Source: Cryptomeria japonica (Eukaryota > Streptophyta > Pinopsida > Cupressales > Cupressaceae). Taken from it: 64,000 nt of DNA. Of this stretch, positions 36,338 to 47,815 are shown piece after piece (the stretch's first letter is position 1; every line of letters starts with the position of its first letter). The stretch covers positions 6,395,001-6,459,000 of the forward strand of contig NC_081414.1 of NCBI RefSeq assembly GCF_030272615.1, read 5' to 3'. The translations under genes were made by a program, and so were the position numbers. Under the pieces are notes generated by a model. It made no database searches and was not told where the DNA came from. It worked only from the letters and a program-made list of their open reading frames with translations.

Positions 36338-37409
36338 CTTTCTCTGGTTCATTTTGTATCATTTTTGTATGATGATGTAAACACCTTTGGGTGATTTTAT
36401 AGTCATATGATTTTTTGGACGTCATTGTATCATGAGATATTATTTTTTAATATATATGAGGGATGATCTATTTTGGCAGCAATTATATGCACGTGTTCTT
36501 ATGTGATGCATTTATGATGTATGATGTTATGTGCTTGTGATGTGATGTTTCTATATGCCTTATGATATCTATGATGCTTATGGTGATGGAATTTGTTCTA
36601 TATGATGGTCTTATATGATCTATGATGTAAATGTGATGCTATGCTTATGAGATGCAAAGATTTATTTTTTATATGTTTCTATATTTTATATAGCACTCGA
36701 CCTTATTCACAAGTGTATTGTCTCATAAACTTCTTTTTTGAACCACACCAAAAGGCAACATCAACATTGTGTCAAATAAGACACACAACAACAACATATA
36801 GTCAAATCCCTTTCAACAACATCGATTTTTAATATGTTACTCTTTAAAATCACATACACCCAAAAACTCTATACTTAATCAATATCATTTTACCAAAATT
36901 ATTCCCATTGACCACAAAACATTATGTATACTTATTCTAGCAAGAAAAAGTTACACAATAGCCAAGATGACCTTCTAACTTTGCAAGAAATAAATTGTAC
37001 AAAATAATCTTGGACTCCCCTAGCCATTATCACACCAAAAACACTGTAAAGTCGTGGCTAAAAAGGATTTTCCTACCAAAGATAAAATCTAGAACTCATA
37101 CTCAAGTTTAGAAACTTGGACTCTAGCAGCTCATCACACCCAAAAATGGCTAAGAAAAAGTGCAATATCAAAAAAGGCCATAACTTTTTTTTTCTCTCAC
37201 ACCTCCAACACCCCAATGAAAAGAGTTATGCATTTATTCTTTGATACGATCCAAAAACATTTTCTAAAATGTCCAATCAAAATGCATGTAAAATGATTTT
37301 CATTGTCTGCATATACCATTTGTAAAGTGGAAAATTGGGAACCTTAGCCAAATTTGCCACTTGAAAGAAGAGAGGAACTTTACTAAGGTTCAATTTTCAC
37401 TTGGGGAGA
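36338..37409. other. AT-rich DNA, probably internal to element M
   Basis: No coding region recognised. Its position after the antisense gene parallels the 2.6-kb noncoding stretch of T1 (52209-54834), but I cannot align the two by eye. Confidence 0.35.
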
Positions 37410-38531
37410 CTTTACATTCAAAAGAGGGGGATGAATCTACTAGATCCAATCCCAAAGTATGCAAGGATTGAATACTCAATAGATTAATTGTGATTGAAAT
37501 ACAATTGGCCCTCTTTTGTAAGTTGTCAAGTTGAATTAAGACTATATGCTGAAAATGAAGACAAAGTATGAGAAAATAGTGAGTTAAAGATTCAAGATTC
37601 AGTCATGCACCTGGATCTGAGAAGTTTGAGATGATTTAGAGCTACTCTACAAAATCCAGCAAAAGTTGCAGGGACCGTGTGTCCAAACAGGGGCACCCTC
37701 CTATCGGTCCTCCGAACTTTTTGTGCATCAAAAAGGGTTTTTTCCGTCTCTGCAAATAAAGCTTAATTCCAGAAGTACAATTGCGTACCTGTTTACTACA
37801 CACAAAAAGAAAGGGAAATGTGTTGGGAATAGGGATTTGACTTCATATCAAACCCTAGTTTTAGAATTAACCAAGTGGTTGAAGTAATGTAAATGAAATG
37901 AATGAAAGTAGAAATCCTCCTCTTTGAGGGGATGTTGAATTGAATGAAAATGAAATGCTTATACCTCCTTGTGAAGTTTTCCTTGCCTCCACATGGAATT
38001 AGGGTTTCATGAAGTAGAATGTTGATCTCCTCTTCAATGATTGAAATCTTGTCTCTATTGGTGCTCCAAAGCTTGAAGGAAGACTAAAAATGCTCAATTT
38101 CTCTTGAATGCTTGAATGCGTGATCTCTTGAATGCCCGAATGCTTGATTGAATTTTATGATATCATCAAATGAGAGGGGAAATCACTCTTATATACATGT
38201 TAGTGGGATTTAATTGACTGATTTTTTGACTTGGGTCGACATAGGGGGGATTTTCCTGCTCTAATTTGAGATGAGCCAAAGGGAGGGACCCCAAGATAGG
38301 TCCCAAATAGGGGATCCCAGGGCACCACGCTCTGGTCCTAGTGAGGACTAGGGCGCCATGCCCTGGTCTTGCCCTATTTTTGGGTAGGATCAAGGTGCAG
38401 GTAGAATTGTAATTTATTTTTGATGTGCATGAGCATATTCAAGTCTTTGATCAGGCCGAGGGGCGCAAATAGTAAGACAAAGACCCAAATGCAGTGAAAA
38501 ATTGCAAGGGGTGCAATTTTAGGACGTTACA
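37410..38531 (-). mobile_element. LTR of gypsy element N (minus orientation)
   Basis: On the minus strand it starts TGTAACGTCC at 38531, just after a polypurine tract. It has TATATAAG at 38195-38188. The left end is approximate, near a G-rich word (AGAGGGGGATGAATC) at about 37424. It belongs to the element whose gag-protease lies to the right. Confidence 0.6.
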
Positions 38532-38547
38532 TTTAGCCCCCACTTTA
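38532..38547 (-). promoter_or_regulatory. Polypurine tract of element N
   Basis: AAAGTGGGGGCTAAA on the minus strand, immediately before TGTAACG. The element therefore runs right to left. Confidence 0.7.
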
Positions 38548-39031
38548 GCAAGAGTATGAGCTTACACAAATATTGTTGCTAAAGTACAAGGAATTTAGAT
38601 TGAAAGAATTTCACCACATCGAGGCAAGATTCACCAAGCCTCCAGTGGGATTTAGGATATTATGACTTCAATGATAAGGTAAAAGGGAAGATCATGAGAA
38701 AAAGAGAGAACCATGACTACAACTAGTAAGGTTCTCTTACTATAAGTCATGAAAAGAAGCGTAAAAAATTACAAAGTAAAGACAATGTTCGCTAAGTAAC
38801 TTTAAGTATAAAAAGAGAGAATCATGAGCGAAGTGTATGCCCCCACATTAAAGCGATTGTGTACACCTTATTGAGAGCAATTGCTTTAAGGTAAGATACA
38901 CCCAATCAAGACAAGCACATTATCACAATAATTTAGCCCCCAAGAGAGGATAAATCAAAGGATAATAAACACAAAGCATAAAACACGAGGTGGTTTCACC
39001 AACTTTGGAGTCAGTATGCTTTTTATGATAA

Positions 39032-39077
<46 letters not shown>

Positions 39078-39290
39078 CATCCTCATCCCCCAAAGAGTGG
39101 AAACCGCCATGGAAGAAGGGAACACATGTGTCTTTTGAGTCAACATGGGAGAGACCAAAAGAGATCTCAACGCTTTGCATTGTCCTCAAGTAGACAACAC
39201 TAGGGACAACAAATAGAAGAATAGGGAGAAAAAATAGAAGAATGTCACAAACAAGCAAGAGAGGAGAGAGAGAGAGAGTCTACAGTGATA
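38548..39290. other. Noncoding internal region of element N
   Basis: Lies between the polypurine tract and the end of the gag-protease frame. No RT, RNase H or integrase motif is visible. It includes an (AT)n tract at 39035-39073. Confidence 0.5.
39035..39073. repeat. (AT)n microsatellite
   Basis: About 39 bases of alternating AT. Confidence 0.95.
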
Positions 39291-40766
39291 ATGAAGCTAA
39301 TCAAGCACGTCGTCCTCCCCCCGATCTTGTTGATCATTATTTTGGGAAGGTGGACAACACACAAGAGGAGCCACATTGAGCACAGTAGATGGAGCTATCA
39401 CAAGTTCCAAACAAGGACCATGCTCTAATGATAAGTCACTTTGTTCATTACTAGGAGCTAGGATTAATGTTTTTTAAAATTTTGTAGATAAGTCATTATC
39501 AACATCAACATATTCATATTCATCATCAGAAATATTAGGATTATTATTTTCATCATCAAGAACATTCTCACCTATTTATTCATCAATATTAATATGAATG
39601 GGAGCTCTAATAGGAATGGAACTTGAACCATCATTTGTCTTAAGCATTTTGCATTTTGGAGAATTAGGTGGAACATCGCGTCTAGGAGAAAATGTAATCA
39701 TGTCAACAGTTGGTGTTTTGGGAGAAGAAGTGGTTTGGAAGGAAATTTCACGAGCTCTAGCACGACATCTTCGTCGGCATTTTCTCGCACAATGGTTTTG
39801 TCTAGTCTTGGTTGAATGTTAAGGAGGTTTAGGTTCATCAAATATAAGCTCCATCTCTTATTTTAAGGAAGGATGAATGGGTTGAGGTCTTTTAGGCTGG
39901 ACAATAGGAGAGGTTGGTCGCTTCTCTTTATTAGACGAAGGAGGAGGAACCACACCATATAAAGGAGGGATAGGAGTTGTAGGAAGGAGATCAAGTCCAT
40001 CATGAGGAGGGATAGATCTAGCCTTAGGATGGATAGTTTGTTTTTTAGGAGGAAAAGTTTTTCTACCTTTGGGAGGAAGATGAGACTCATCCATAGGAGA
40101 AGGAATGGATTCTTCTTTAGGAAGAAGAATATCTTTTTTCTTCTTTAGGAAGAAGAATATCTCTTTTCTTAAGTGGAAGGATATTCTTCTCTTTAGGAGA
40201 AGGAATAGATGCCTCCTTGGGAAGAAGATTATTTCTTTCCTTGTGAGGAAGAAAAATCTTATCCTTAAGAAGAGGTATATGATCATCAAGAGGAATGCTA
40301 AGTGTTAGATTTCTAGGTTTACTCAAGGATAAAATCATTTCATTTTTCCAGTTTTGATGATCTAAAAAGAGCATCACTTCTAGGTTCAAGAGGCTTGAAT
40401 TGTTCGGACCAGAAACAATCAAGACAAACATCTCCACGCCTCAGTGTAGGTTGAAATATGCTATGATTAACAGTTATGATTTCGCCATTATGAGGAAATT
40501 TCAAACACTTGTGAATAGTAGAAGTGATTGCTTTCATGGAAGAGAGCCAAGGATGCCCCAACTTCACGTGAAATTGATTAGATGTAGGAATGATAGAAAA
40601 TTGAACATCTAATAATTTAGTGCCAACGTCAATAGGAAGTGTTATAGAACCAATAGCAGGATAAGAGAAGCCATCAAAAACTTTAACTATCACATTAATA
40701 TCATCATATATCACTTGATGCAATTGCACAGTATAAAGTAATTCTTCAGTTATCTCATTAACTATG
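39291..40766 (-). pseudogene. Element N: protease C-terminal part and acidic/proline-rich linker
   Basis: Continuation of the Gag-protease frame from 59322-59995, separated from it by the T1 insertion. Minus-strand 40729-40400 reads FSIIPTSNQFHVKLGHPWL and AITSTIHKCLKFPHNGEI, matching the T1 protease block (LLGRPWIHAMQAVPSTYHQC, KFPHNG). Next come repetitive Lys/Pro-rich segments (ILLPKE, IPSPKEK, 40290-39860). An acidic linker follows (DDEYEYVDVDNDL near 39510), and the frame ends near 39297. It corresponds to the T1 linker before RT, but no RT follows. Scattered in-frame stops (for example near 39575) and possible frame changes show it is decayed. Confidence 0.7.
40762..40766 (+). repeat. 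Target site duplication of T1, left copy (CTATG)
   Basis: CTATG directly before the LTR start. The same five bases follow the 3' LTR at 59317-59321. Confidence 0.9.
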
Positions 40767-42151
40767 TGTAGTCACACAAATCTGTCCAACTTAATTAAAT
40801 GAATATTTGCTATTTATTTGATTAAAAATACACTAGCCATGAGTTAATTAATTAAATATTTAATTAATCCATCTTCAAACATTCTCCTATTAATTAAATA
40901 AATTATTCAATTTATTTTAATTAATTCATTAAACCAAGTTCACAAATCAATTAAATAAATAAAATCTATTTATTTAATTAAATCCCCCTATTCCTCTTTT
41001 AAATAAATTAAATTAAATATTTATTTAAATCATTATCCCCCCCCACTTGCATTCTCCTAAAAATGCAACTTGCACACATTTATTGAAATAAATTAATTTA
41101 TTTTAAATAAAAATCCTATTTTCCCTCACCCACCAAATCCAATTGCATTCATAAACCCCCTTCTAGATTCTTCTAACCCCTTCCTAATTAGCCTAATCCA
41201 TCCCCTAATTATTGTCACACTCCTAAGCAACATGGAGTCACTTCTCAAAGACTTCAAAGTCTTTGAAAAGCATTTAATGCTTTGTGTGTTCAACAATTTA
41301 ACCTCCAAAGTCTTCCAAAACCACTAATGGCTCTTACATGACCATTAATGGCTCTTACATAACCATTTGTGGTTATTTCAACTTGTCTCCCCAAACATTT
41401 ATGGCGTTGACCATGTTTATCCCTCTTGCCTTTTGTACAAGAGTTTATCCATTGGATAAAAGCTTTATTCTTTGAATAAAGAGTTTATTCATTCAACTAA
41501 CCTTGACCTTAACTCCCAAGGTCATGTCAAGCGTTTAATGTTTATTCCCTCTCCTCTCAACCTATCTCGCATTGACACTTGTCATCTTGGGATTGGGTTG
41601 AAAGCCCTCACATGGATTTGAAATCATTCAATCCTGACCCTTGTTGAGATTGTTCAATCTCAACCATCCATTGCTCCATTTTCCCTATAAATAGAGCTCA
41701 TTTCTTCATAATCCAGATCCTGAAAACTTGTATGCATTTAACCTATAGGCATTTTAGAGAGCATTTAGCATAGCAAACTAATATCTTGTTATTTTGGTTA
41801 AAATCAATCATTTTTAATAGCATCTAGTATTTTAGCTTTTCATTTTACATTTGGAGCAAAATACTCAAATCTCAATCCTCCATAATCATCCATAGTGCAA
41901 AAAGTTGCTGAGAGCTACACTATTTTGGAACTTGGAGAGGAGAGGAACACAGGAGAAGGAGCCAAGAGCATGTTAGGAGGCATTTGGAGATGCCTCATCA
42001 TATTTGCTTCTTTAGTTAAATATTCTTTCGTGTTCTTAGTATCTCTTTTGATATGCCTGTTTAGATTAGCTTTTGGTTAACTAACACTAACGATTTCTTG
42101 TGTCTTGTGTTGTTTGTCATTTGCTAACCTTGTCCATTTTGCAGAGCATCA
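40767..42151 (+). repeat. 5' LTR of T1
   Basis: TGTAGTCACAC...CAGAGCATCA, 1,385 bp. It has an AT-rich first third (TTAATTAAATAAAT words), a TATA box at 41686 and a probable transcript start about 30 nt further on. Confidence 0.95.
41686..41694 (+). promoter_or_regulatory. TATA box of the T1 5' LTR
   Basis: TATAAATAG, also present at 58851 in the 3' LTR. Confidence 0.8.
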
Positions 42152-42153
42152 TT

Positions 42154-42174
42154 TGGTGAACCCGACGTGAATCC
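42154..42174 (+). promoter_or_regulatory. T1 primer binding site
   Basis: TGGTGAACCCGACGTGAATC begins two bases after the LTR end. Its reverse complement ends in CCA, with a TTC-containing stretch as in a tRNA T-loop. I could not assign the tRNA with confidence. Confidence 0.7.
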
Positions 42175-42239
42175 AAACACCCAAGAGATCATTTATTTTT
42201 AACCAATAACATGTTTGAATGTTGAAATTGTCACACAGG

Positions 42240-42505
42240 TTGCGCTTTAGGGCTATTGATCATGTTATAGCGCTATTGATACTTGTTGTTCTAGTGCTAT
42301 TGTTCTTACAATAGCGCTATTGTTCTTACAATAGCGCTATTGTATCAAGTTTAGCGCTATTGACATGGTTTGAGCACTTTTGACCCTGTTTTGGCGCTAT
42401 TGACCCTATTTGAGCGCTTTTGCCTTCTCTATCTTTCTTTTTCTTTTAGTGTGTTTGTGTTAAATAGCGCTTCTGTTCAAACACAGGCTAGCGCTATTGT
42501 AACAG
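42240..42505 (+). repeat. AGCGCTATTG motif cluster in the T1 leader
   Basis: About eleven copies of a word with consensus TAGCGCTATTG (variants AGCGCTTTTG, AGTGCTATTG). Six keep GCGCTATTG exactly. The spacing is irregular, about 18-60 bases. The core AGCGCT is a palindrome. The same motif recurs in the opposite orientation at 57095-57400. Confidence 0.85.
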
Positions 42506-43229
42506 AACATTGTAAAAAAGACCTTGTAACCGAAAAAGTGAAAATTTTTAGGCTTGTGGAAGCCCCCCCTTAGATATGGATTTTACTAACCGGTTGTTGT
42601 TTGTGCAGGTTTAAAAACTCACCTTTTTAAAATCAAAAATTTTATTTTGGTGTTTTAAAACTTGAACAAACAAACTTTCCCTTGCTTTCCAGTTAGGATC
42701 ACTTGTTTTTTTGGTGCATTAAAACTGAACAAAACAAAATTTATTTTCTTGCAAGTTAGGAAACACACTTTATTTGGTGCTTAAAATCAACACTTCCATT
42801 TTCTTGCATCAAACTAAAGAATTTACAATCCACTCTTCAATTTTTGGTGCACATAAAATACACAATCAACTTGTTTCAAACTTTTTGCAAAGCGATTTTT
42901 CTTCATGCATACGTGCTTCAAATTCAGTTGACCAGGATTTTCAAAATTCTAGTTTACTCAAACCTTTGCATTTGAAGTTAAAAAGAACACCATGATTGTT
43001 GGAGCAACATCTCCAAATAGTTAGATCACATTGCAATGGCAAATTAAAAAGAACAAGTGTTTTTCGTGCTTGACACACTTGTGCAAACAATTGGTCGAGT
43101 GGTCCCACTTCTAACACACACTATCCTCTCCCTTGGCTTTCGTGGTCCTAGGTGCAAGAGAAAAGTGTTAGTAACACTCCAAAAATTCTTATCTTTTTAA
43201 GAGAGGCCTGCCAAGAGACATATCACTCT

Positions 43230-43290
43230 TGGGAACGACCTCGCGCGGTAAATCCTTCAAGCCACTATAAAAATCAGGTGAGAGCGAAAG
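43230..43290 (+). promoter_or_regulatory. GC-rich leader segment with a splice-donor consensus
   Basis: GGGAACGACCTCGCGCGG at 43231-43248 is strikingly GC-rich for this leader. ATCAG|GTGAGAGCG follows at 43273-43282, a good splice donor. It could be a packaging or splicing signal of the genomic RNA; this is inference. Confidence 0.35.
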
Positions 43291-43899
43291 TTGTAACCTT
43301 GGGTATAGTTGTTCCTACAGTGTAACTGGCCGAAAGGACAAATGGGCCCCACCACTAGTTACAAGGCTCTTAAGTGAGTCACTGCAGAATGAACTTATGT
43401 CCAAAAACATCAAACATGACTAAACACTTTGAAGTAGTAGCCCACCCGTTCTATTGATTGAGGATATTTGCGATATAATTTAGTGCAAGAGCATAGATGG
43501 TTTTGCTCCCAAGATACTCACCATACATATTTCCTTGAGTAGAAACATAGCTTTTTGAAAAGTCACTTGTGGCTTGATAAAAGTGGTGACTCCCCCATCA
43601 TAGGGATCATCTATTTGTTATGCTCGTGCAAGAATTAGAATATCACATCCTTACCTGCCACGGTGGGATTCATAAGGTATGTAGTACCAAAGTCGAAGAA
43701 ATATCAAGATGTGGGCTAAATTTATCACAACTGGCCATTTGACCTTAGGGATAAAAAGTGTTTGAAGTGTTTTTATTTTAGTCAATACCAAGTGCAAATT
43801 GAGCCGACTTCAAGCTTTGGAAATACACCTTAAAATACATCTAAAGGAAGGGTCATATAAAAGTCCAAGGATTGGATTGATATAGACCCATACTCATTT

Positions 43900-44451
43900 G
43901 TGCCTTTTAGGCTACATTCTTGTGTTTGTGTGCTTACTTTGTTTTCTTGTCAAAAAAACATCAAAAGAAAAATCACTTCCAAAAACAAAGTATTCATCCA
44001 ACCAAACATCTTTCAAAACAACCAAAAATATCAAAAACAAAGTGTAAACAACAAAGAATCAAACTTTATGACCATTCTTCACATCTTGCGAAAGAAGAAA
44101 CGTCATCAGAATATCAACTTGAAAGGAAGACCATTGAGCTCAAAGGCTTTGATCAAAAGGAGGAAATTCTTCTATATAAATAGACAAATCTTTGTCTCCC
44201 ATAGAGTTTTTCTGCGTCACATGCGTCTCTACCTTCAAGGCAAAACAAACGAATTTGATTCAGAGTCATTGAACCGCAGAGCTTTTATACAATATAGAGC
44301 TTTGAGTTATCACAAAAACCAAGGAGGTAAGATTAATCCCCACTTTTTCCCAAACGTCTGTATCACATACAACGTAGCTCGAGAAATACCACCAACACTC
44401 GAAAGGGAAGAGGTAGAGTTTGTCCCATTTGTGACACAAAGCTTTTATTGA
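43900..44451 (+). CDS. 183-codon leader open frame of T1, function unknown
   Basis: Unbroken frame rich in Lys, Asn and Gln in its first half (ITSKNKVFIQPNIF) and more balanced in its second (LRHMRLYLQGKTNEFD). I recognise no domain. Ogre-type Tat elements carry an extra ORF upstream of gag, so position alone makes this a candidate relative. Absence of stops over 183 codons in AT-rich DNA is modest evidence only. It may be chance. Confidence 0.3.
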   Translation: MPFRLHSCVCVLTLFSCQKNIKRKITSKNKVFIQPNIFQNNQKYQKQSVNNKESNFMTILHILRKKKRHQNINLKGRPLSSKALIKRRKFFYINRQIFVSHRVFLRHMRLYLQGKTNEFDSESLNRRAFIQYRALSYHKNQGGKINPHFFPNVCITYNVAREIPPTLEREEVEFVPFVTQSFY

Positions 44452-47400
44452 AGTTAAAAACATTTTCATCCACTATCTTACTCATACATCATCGCTTCAT
44501 CATCAATCTGTTCCAACTCTCAAAACATTAAGAGGTTCTTGTCCCAAGTTCTCTTTTTAGATATTGCTTGAATCAAACACATCACATCACTTTTTAGATT
44601 GTTTCTACATCTAGGATAAGCTCATCCTAAGAGACACATCTACGCAGGTTAAAACTAGTTCATGAGTGAATCCTCTAATTACTAGGTAGTTAAATCTGTA
44701 ACACATCTCAGATTTCTCTACACCTTATCACATCCAACCTTATCAAAAACAAACAAGCAATTCAAAGAAGGAATTTTGGTTACATCTACCTTTAAGTGCT
44801 AGAGATCCACATGCAACACAATTCACCAACCATCAATCTCTCATTTCATCAACAACTCATCATCATTTTCACACAACTTCAACAAAAGCTTGTAAACAAA
44901 ATGGCCCAAACCCGATCACAGTCAAGGCAACGAGAAAGAGAAATGGAAGAAGAAGAAGAGGAAAATCTCAATGAATTTCAATAAGCACTTGGAGGAAATG
45001 CAAATGACAAAAACCCAAGTACTCCCATTCCTGCAACAATAGAAAGGCCCCAACATAACCCTCTCTTTAACAGACTTTTTGACGAAATACTCAGGAGCAA
45101 TGCGGATGCTCACTTTTTAAAGCTCGCTCAAGAAGGAGCAAAACTCCCCTCTGACTTTGATCTTGCTCAATTAAGACAAGCATCAGAACGACAAAGTCAC
45201 CATGAAGAGGAAAGAGATAGAGATCCCATCAGATATAACATTCCTCGAGGTAACCCACCACCTCCTCCTCCAAATGAAATGGAGATGCTGCAGCAACAAG
45301 TCGAGAATCTCACACAACAACTTCATAGTGGTGTCAAAACTAACCAATTCTCACTCAATGACATCTATCCCTATCCTTTTGATAGGAATCTTTATATGCC
45401 ACCCTTTCCACGAGGATTTGAAACACCCAAATTCAAAAAATATAGAGGAAAGGGAGATCCTCGTGATCATGTCAGAGAATTTCATTCTGCTTGCCTCGAA
45501 GTGGCATATGAAGACACATACCTAATGCACCTTTTTCCCCAAAGCTTGGGCAGAACAACCACATCATGATTTTCTTGACTATCAGGTGGAATTAGAACAT
45601 TTGAGGAACTCATCCAAAAATTCCTAGCTCATTACTCTCATAACATTGAACGCGACATCACCATGGCTGATCTGTGCAACACTAAACAAAAACCAGGTGA
45701 ACTATTCTCAATATTCCTGCAACGATGGCGTCAAATGTCTAGCAGACGTTCTCTTCAGTTACCTGAACGAGAACTAGTGGAAATATTCATTTCCAACTTA
45801 AACGAAGAAATGGAATTTCACCTGGATGTCAAAGACACAGACTCTTTTAATGATATAATCACCAAGGGTTTGAAATGTGAGCGGGCCCTCATCAAGAAAG
45901 GACTTATCAAAATCTATAATGAATCAAAGGATAGTCCTCGCCCACACTTCAATAGTGATAAACCAAGCTTTTGGAACAAAAACAAGAATATCGTCAATGA
46001 TGGGGTTGTGGATGCTAGGACTATAAAAAGTGCACAACCTGTGGTTCGGTTTGCAGGACAGAATCCTCCACCTCAGAATAACACAAATGTTCCTTCCAAT
46101 CAAGGTCGCATCACATCTCACGATGAACCTAGACCTCGTCAGCAAAAACAAAAACGAACATACACTCCCTTAGGGGAACCCATTGAAATAGTATTGCGAC
46201 AACTCATTTCTCAAAATTTGGTCACTTTACCTAAAACATCAAACTATGAGCCTCAGGTCAAATCCGCATGGTGGCGAGATATTGAACACTGTGATTTCCA
46301 CCAAGGGAGAGGACACAAGACAAGTAATTGTCACCGATTGAAAGATCTTATTCAGGATCTTATTGACCGAGGTGAAATTGAAATCGAAGGACAAGACCCA
46401 AAAACAACAAACAATGATCATCTGATGTTCAAAAATCCACTTCCATCACAAGATCAAAGGGGTCCTTCCACTTCCAGGCAAGGCACTGATACCATAGATT
46501 ATACACAGGCTACATATAATTACACTATAAATCACCTGTATGATGCCAGTGAACAAGTTGCAACTATAACCATCAAAAATCCCAACTCCAATTGCAATGT
46601 TGTTACATGACGTGGCAAGGTTACCGTAAAAGCAGCTCCACAAGGCACCACCTCCATCCCAAAGCAGTACAATCTTGTGGAACAATTAGACAAAATGCCT
46701 GCACTTATATCCATTTTAGAGCTATTGCGCCTATCACCATCTCATAAAACAATCTTGGATCAAGCACTCCAAGAGGCGTTAGTCCCTGCAAACCTGAATA
46801 CAAACCAATTTCAAGCCATGGTTGGAAGTCTAAAGTCATCACCTTGTCTCACTTTTTCCGAAGGTGACAACTCTTCCTTCCAGCAACCTCATAACGCTTT
46901 GCTACACATTGAAGGCTTTATCAACCAGCATAGGATCAAACGAGTCTTGATCGATAATGGAGCAGGCCTGAATATTTGTACCCTACAGTTGGTCACAGCA
47001 TTGGGATATGCCATAGAATCAGTGGATCCTCGCAAGAAGATCACAATCAAAGCCTATGACGATGCAGAGTGTTCATCCAAAGGAGTGGTGGTACTACCAA
47101 TCCGAGTGTGCCCTGTGGTAAAACACATCATCTGTCAGGTTCTGGACCTTCCTCTGCCATACAATCTATTGTTAGGAAGACCTTGGATACATGCCATGCA
47201 AGCCGTTCCATCTACCTACCATCAATGTATCAAGTTCCCACATAACGGTGTAGAGATCATGATCCTGGGTGATGCAAATCCCTTTGCATATTGCCATAAT
47301 ATCAGCCATCAACCAGAGATTACCATTCCTAATAATAGAGAAGCCATTTCCTCCACATCATATATAAGTCCTGCCTCTCTTGCCAGTTTGAACACCACTA

Positions 47401-47679
47401 TACTAAAGCAAGAAAAGCTTAAAATGAAAATAGCAGAGGAAGGTCCTGGGGAATACAACTTGAGTCAACTCTTTTGTGTGGGACAAATGCCCACTTCACC
47501 TAGAACACATGGTAAACCACAGTAGTTACTCCAGCAACCACTAATCATGCCAACATGTGCTTTCACGCCTTTCATCCTTGGAAAGAGTCAAGAAGAAGAA
47601 ACCCAAGATGAGGACTTAGCGGAATGGATCTATAAAGATCCCATCACCACTGATATACTGCAAGTTAAGCTTCCTACGG

Positions 47680-47815
47680 ATCAGTATGGAAAAGGTCTCC
47701 TCATTATGCAAAGAATGGGGTATGATGGTCATAGTGCTTTGGGATATTGCAAACAAGGACGACATGAACCTCTGCTGCCGGAATTAAAGCCCAAAGGTAA
47801 TACAAGCCTAGGCTT
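47680..47815 (+). other. G-patch-like domain between protease and RT
   Basis: Reads YGKGLLIMQRMGYDGHSALG then KQGRHEPLLPE and SLGF. This fits the G-patch pattern (Gly-rich, hydrophobic, MGY/MGW, G.G.LG, then QG..EP). G-patches bind nucleic acid or activate helicases, and one follows the protease in some retroviruses. The decayed copy at 30437-30500 has it too, in the same place. Confidence 0.65.

Noticed and set aside
40105-40308. Plus-strand Lys/Phe-rich frames over 39.86-40.44 kb
   Set aside because: Shadows of the repetitive Lys/Pro-rich linker of element N on the minus strand.
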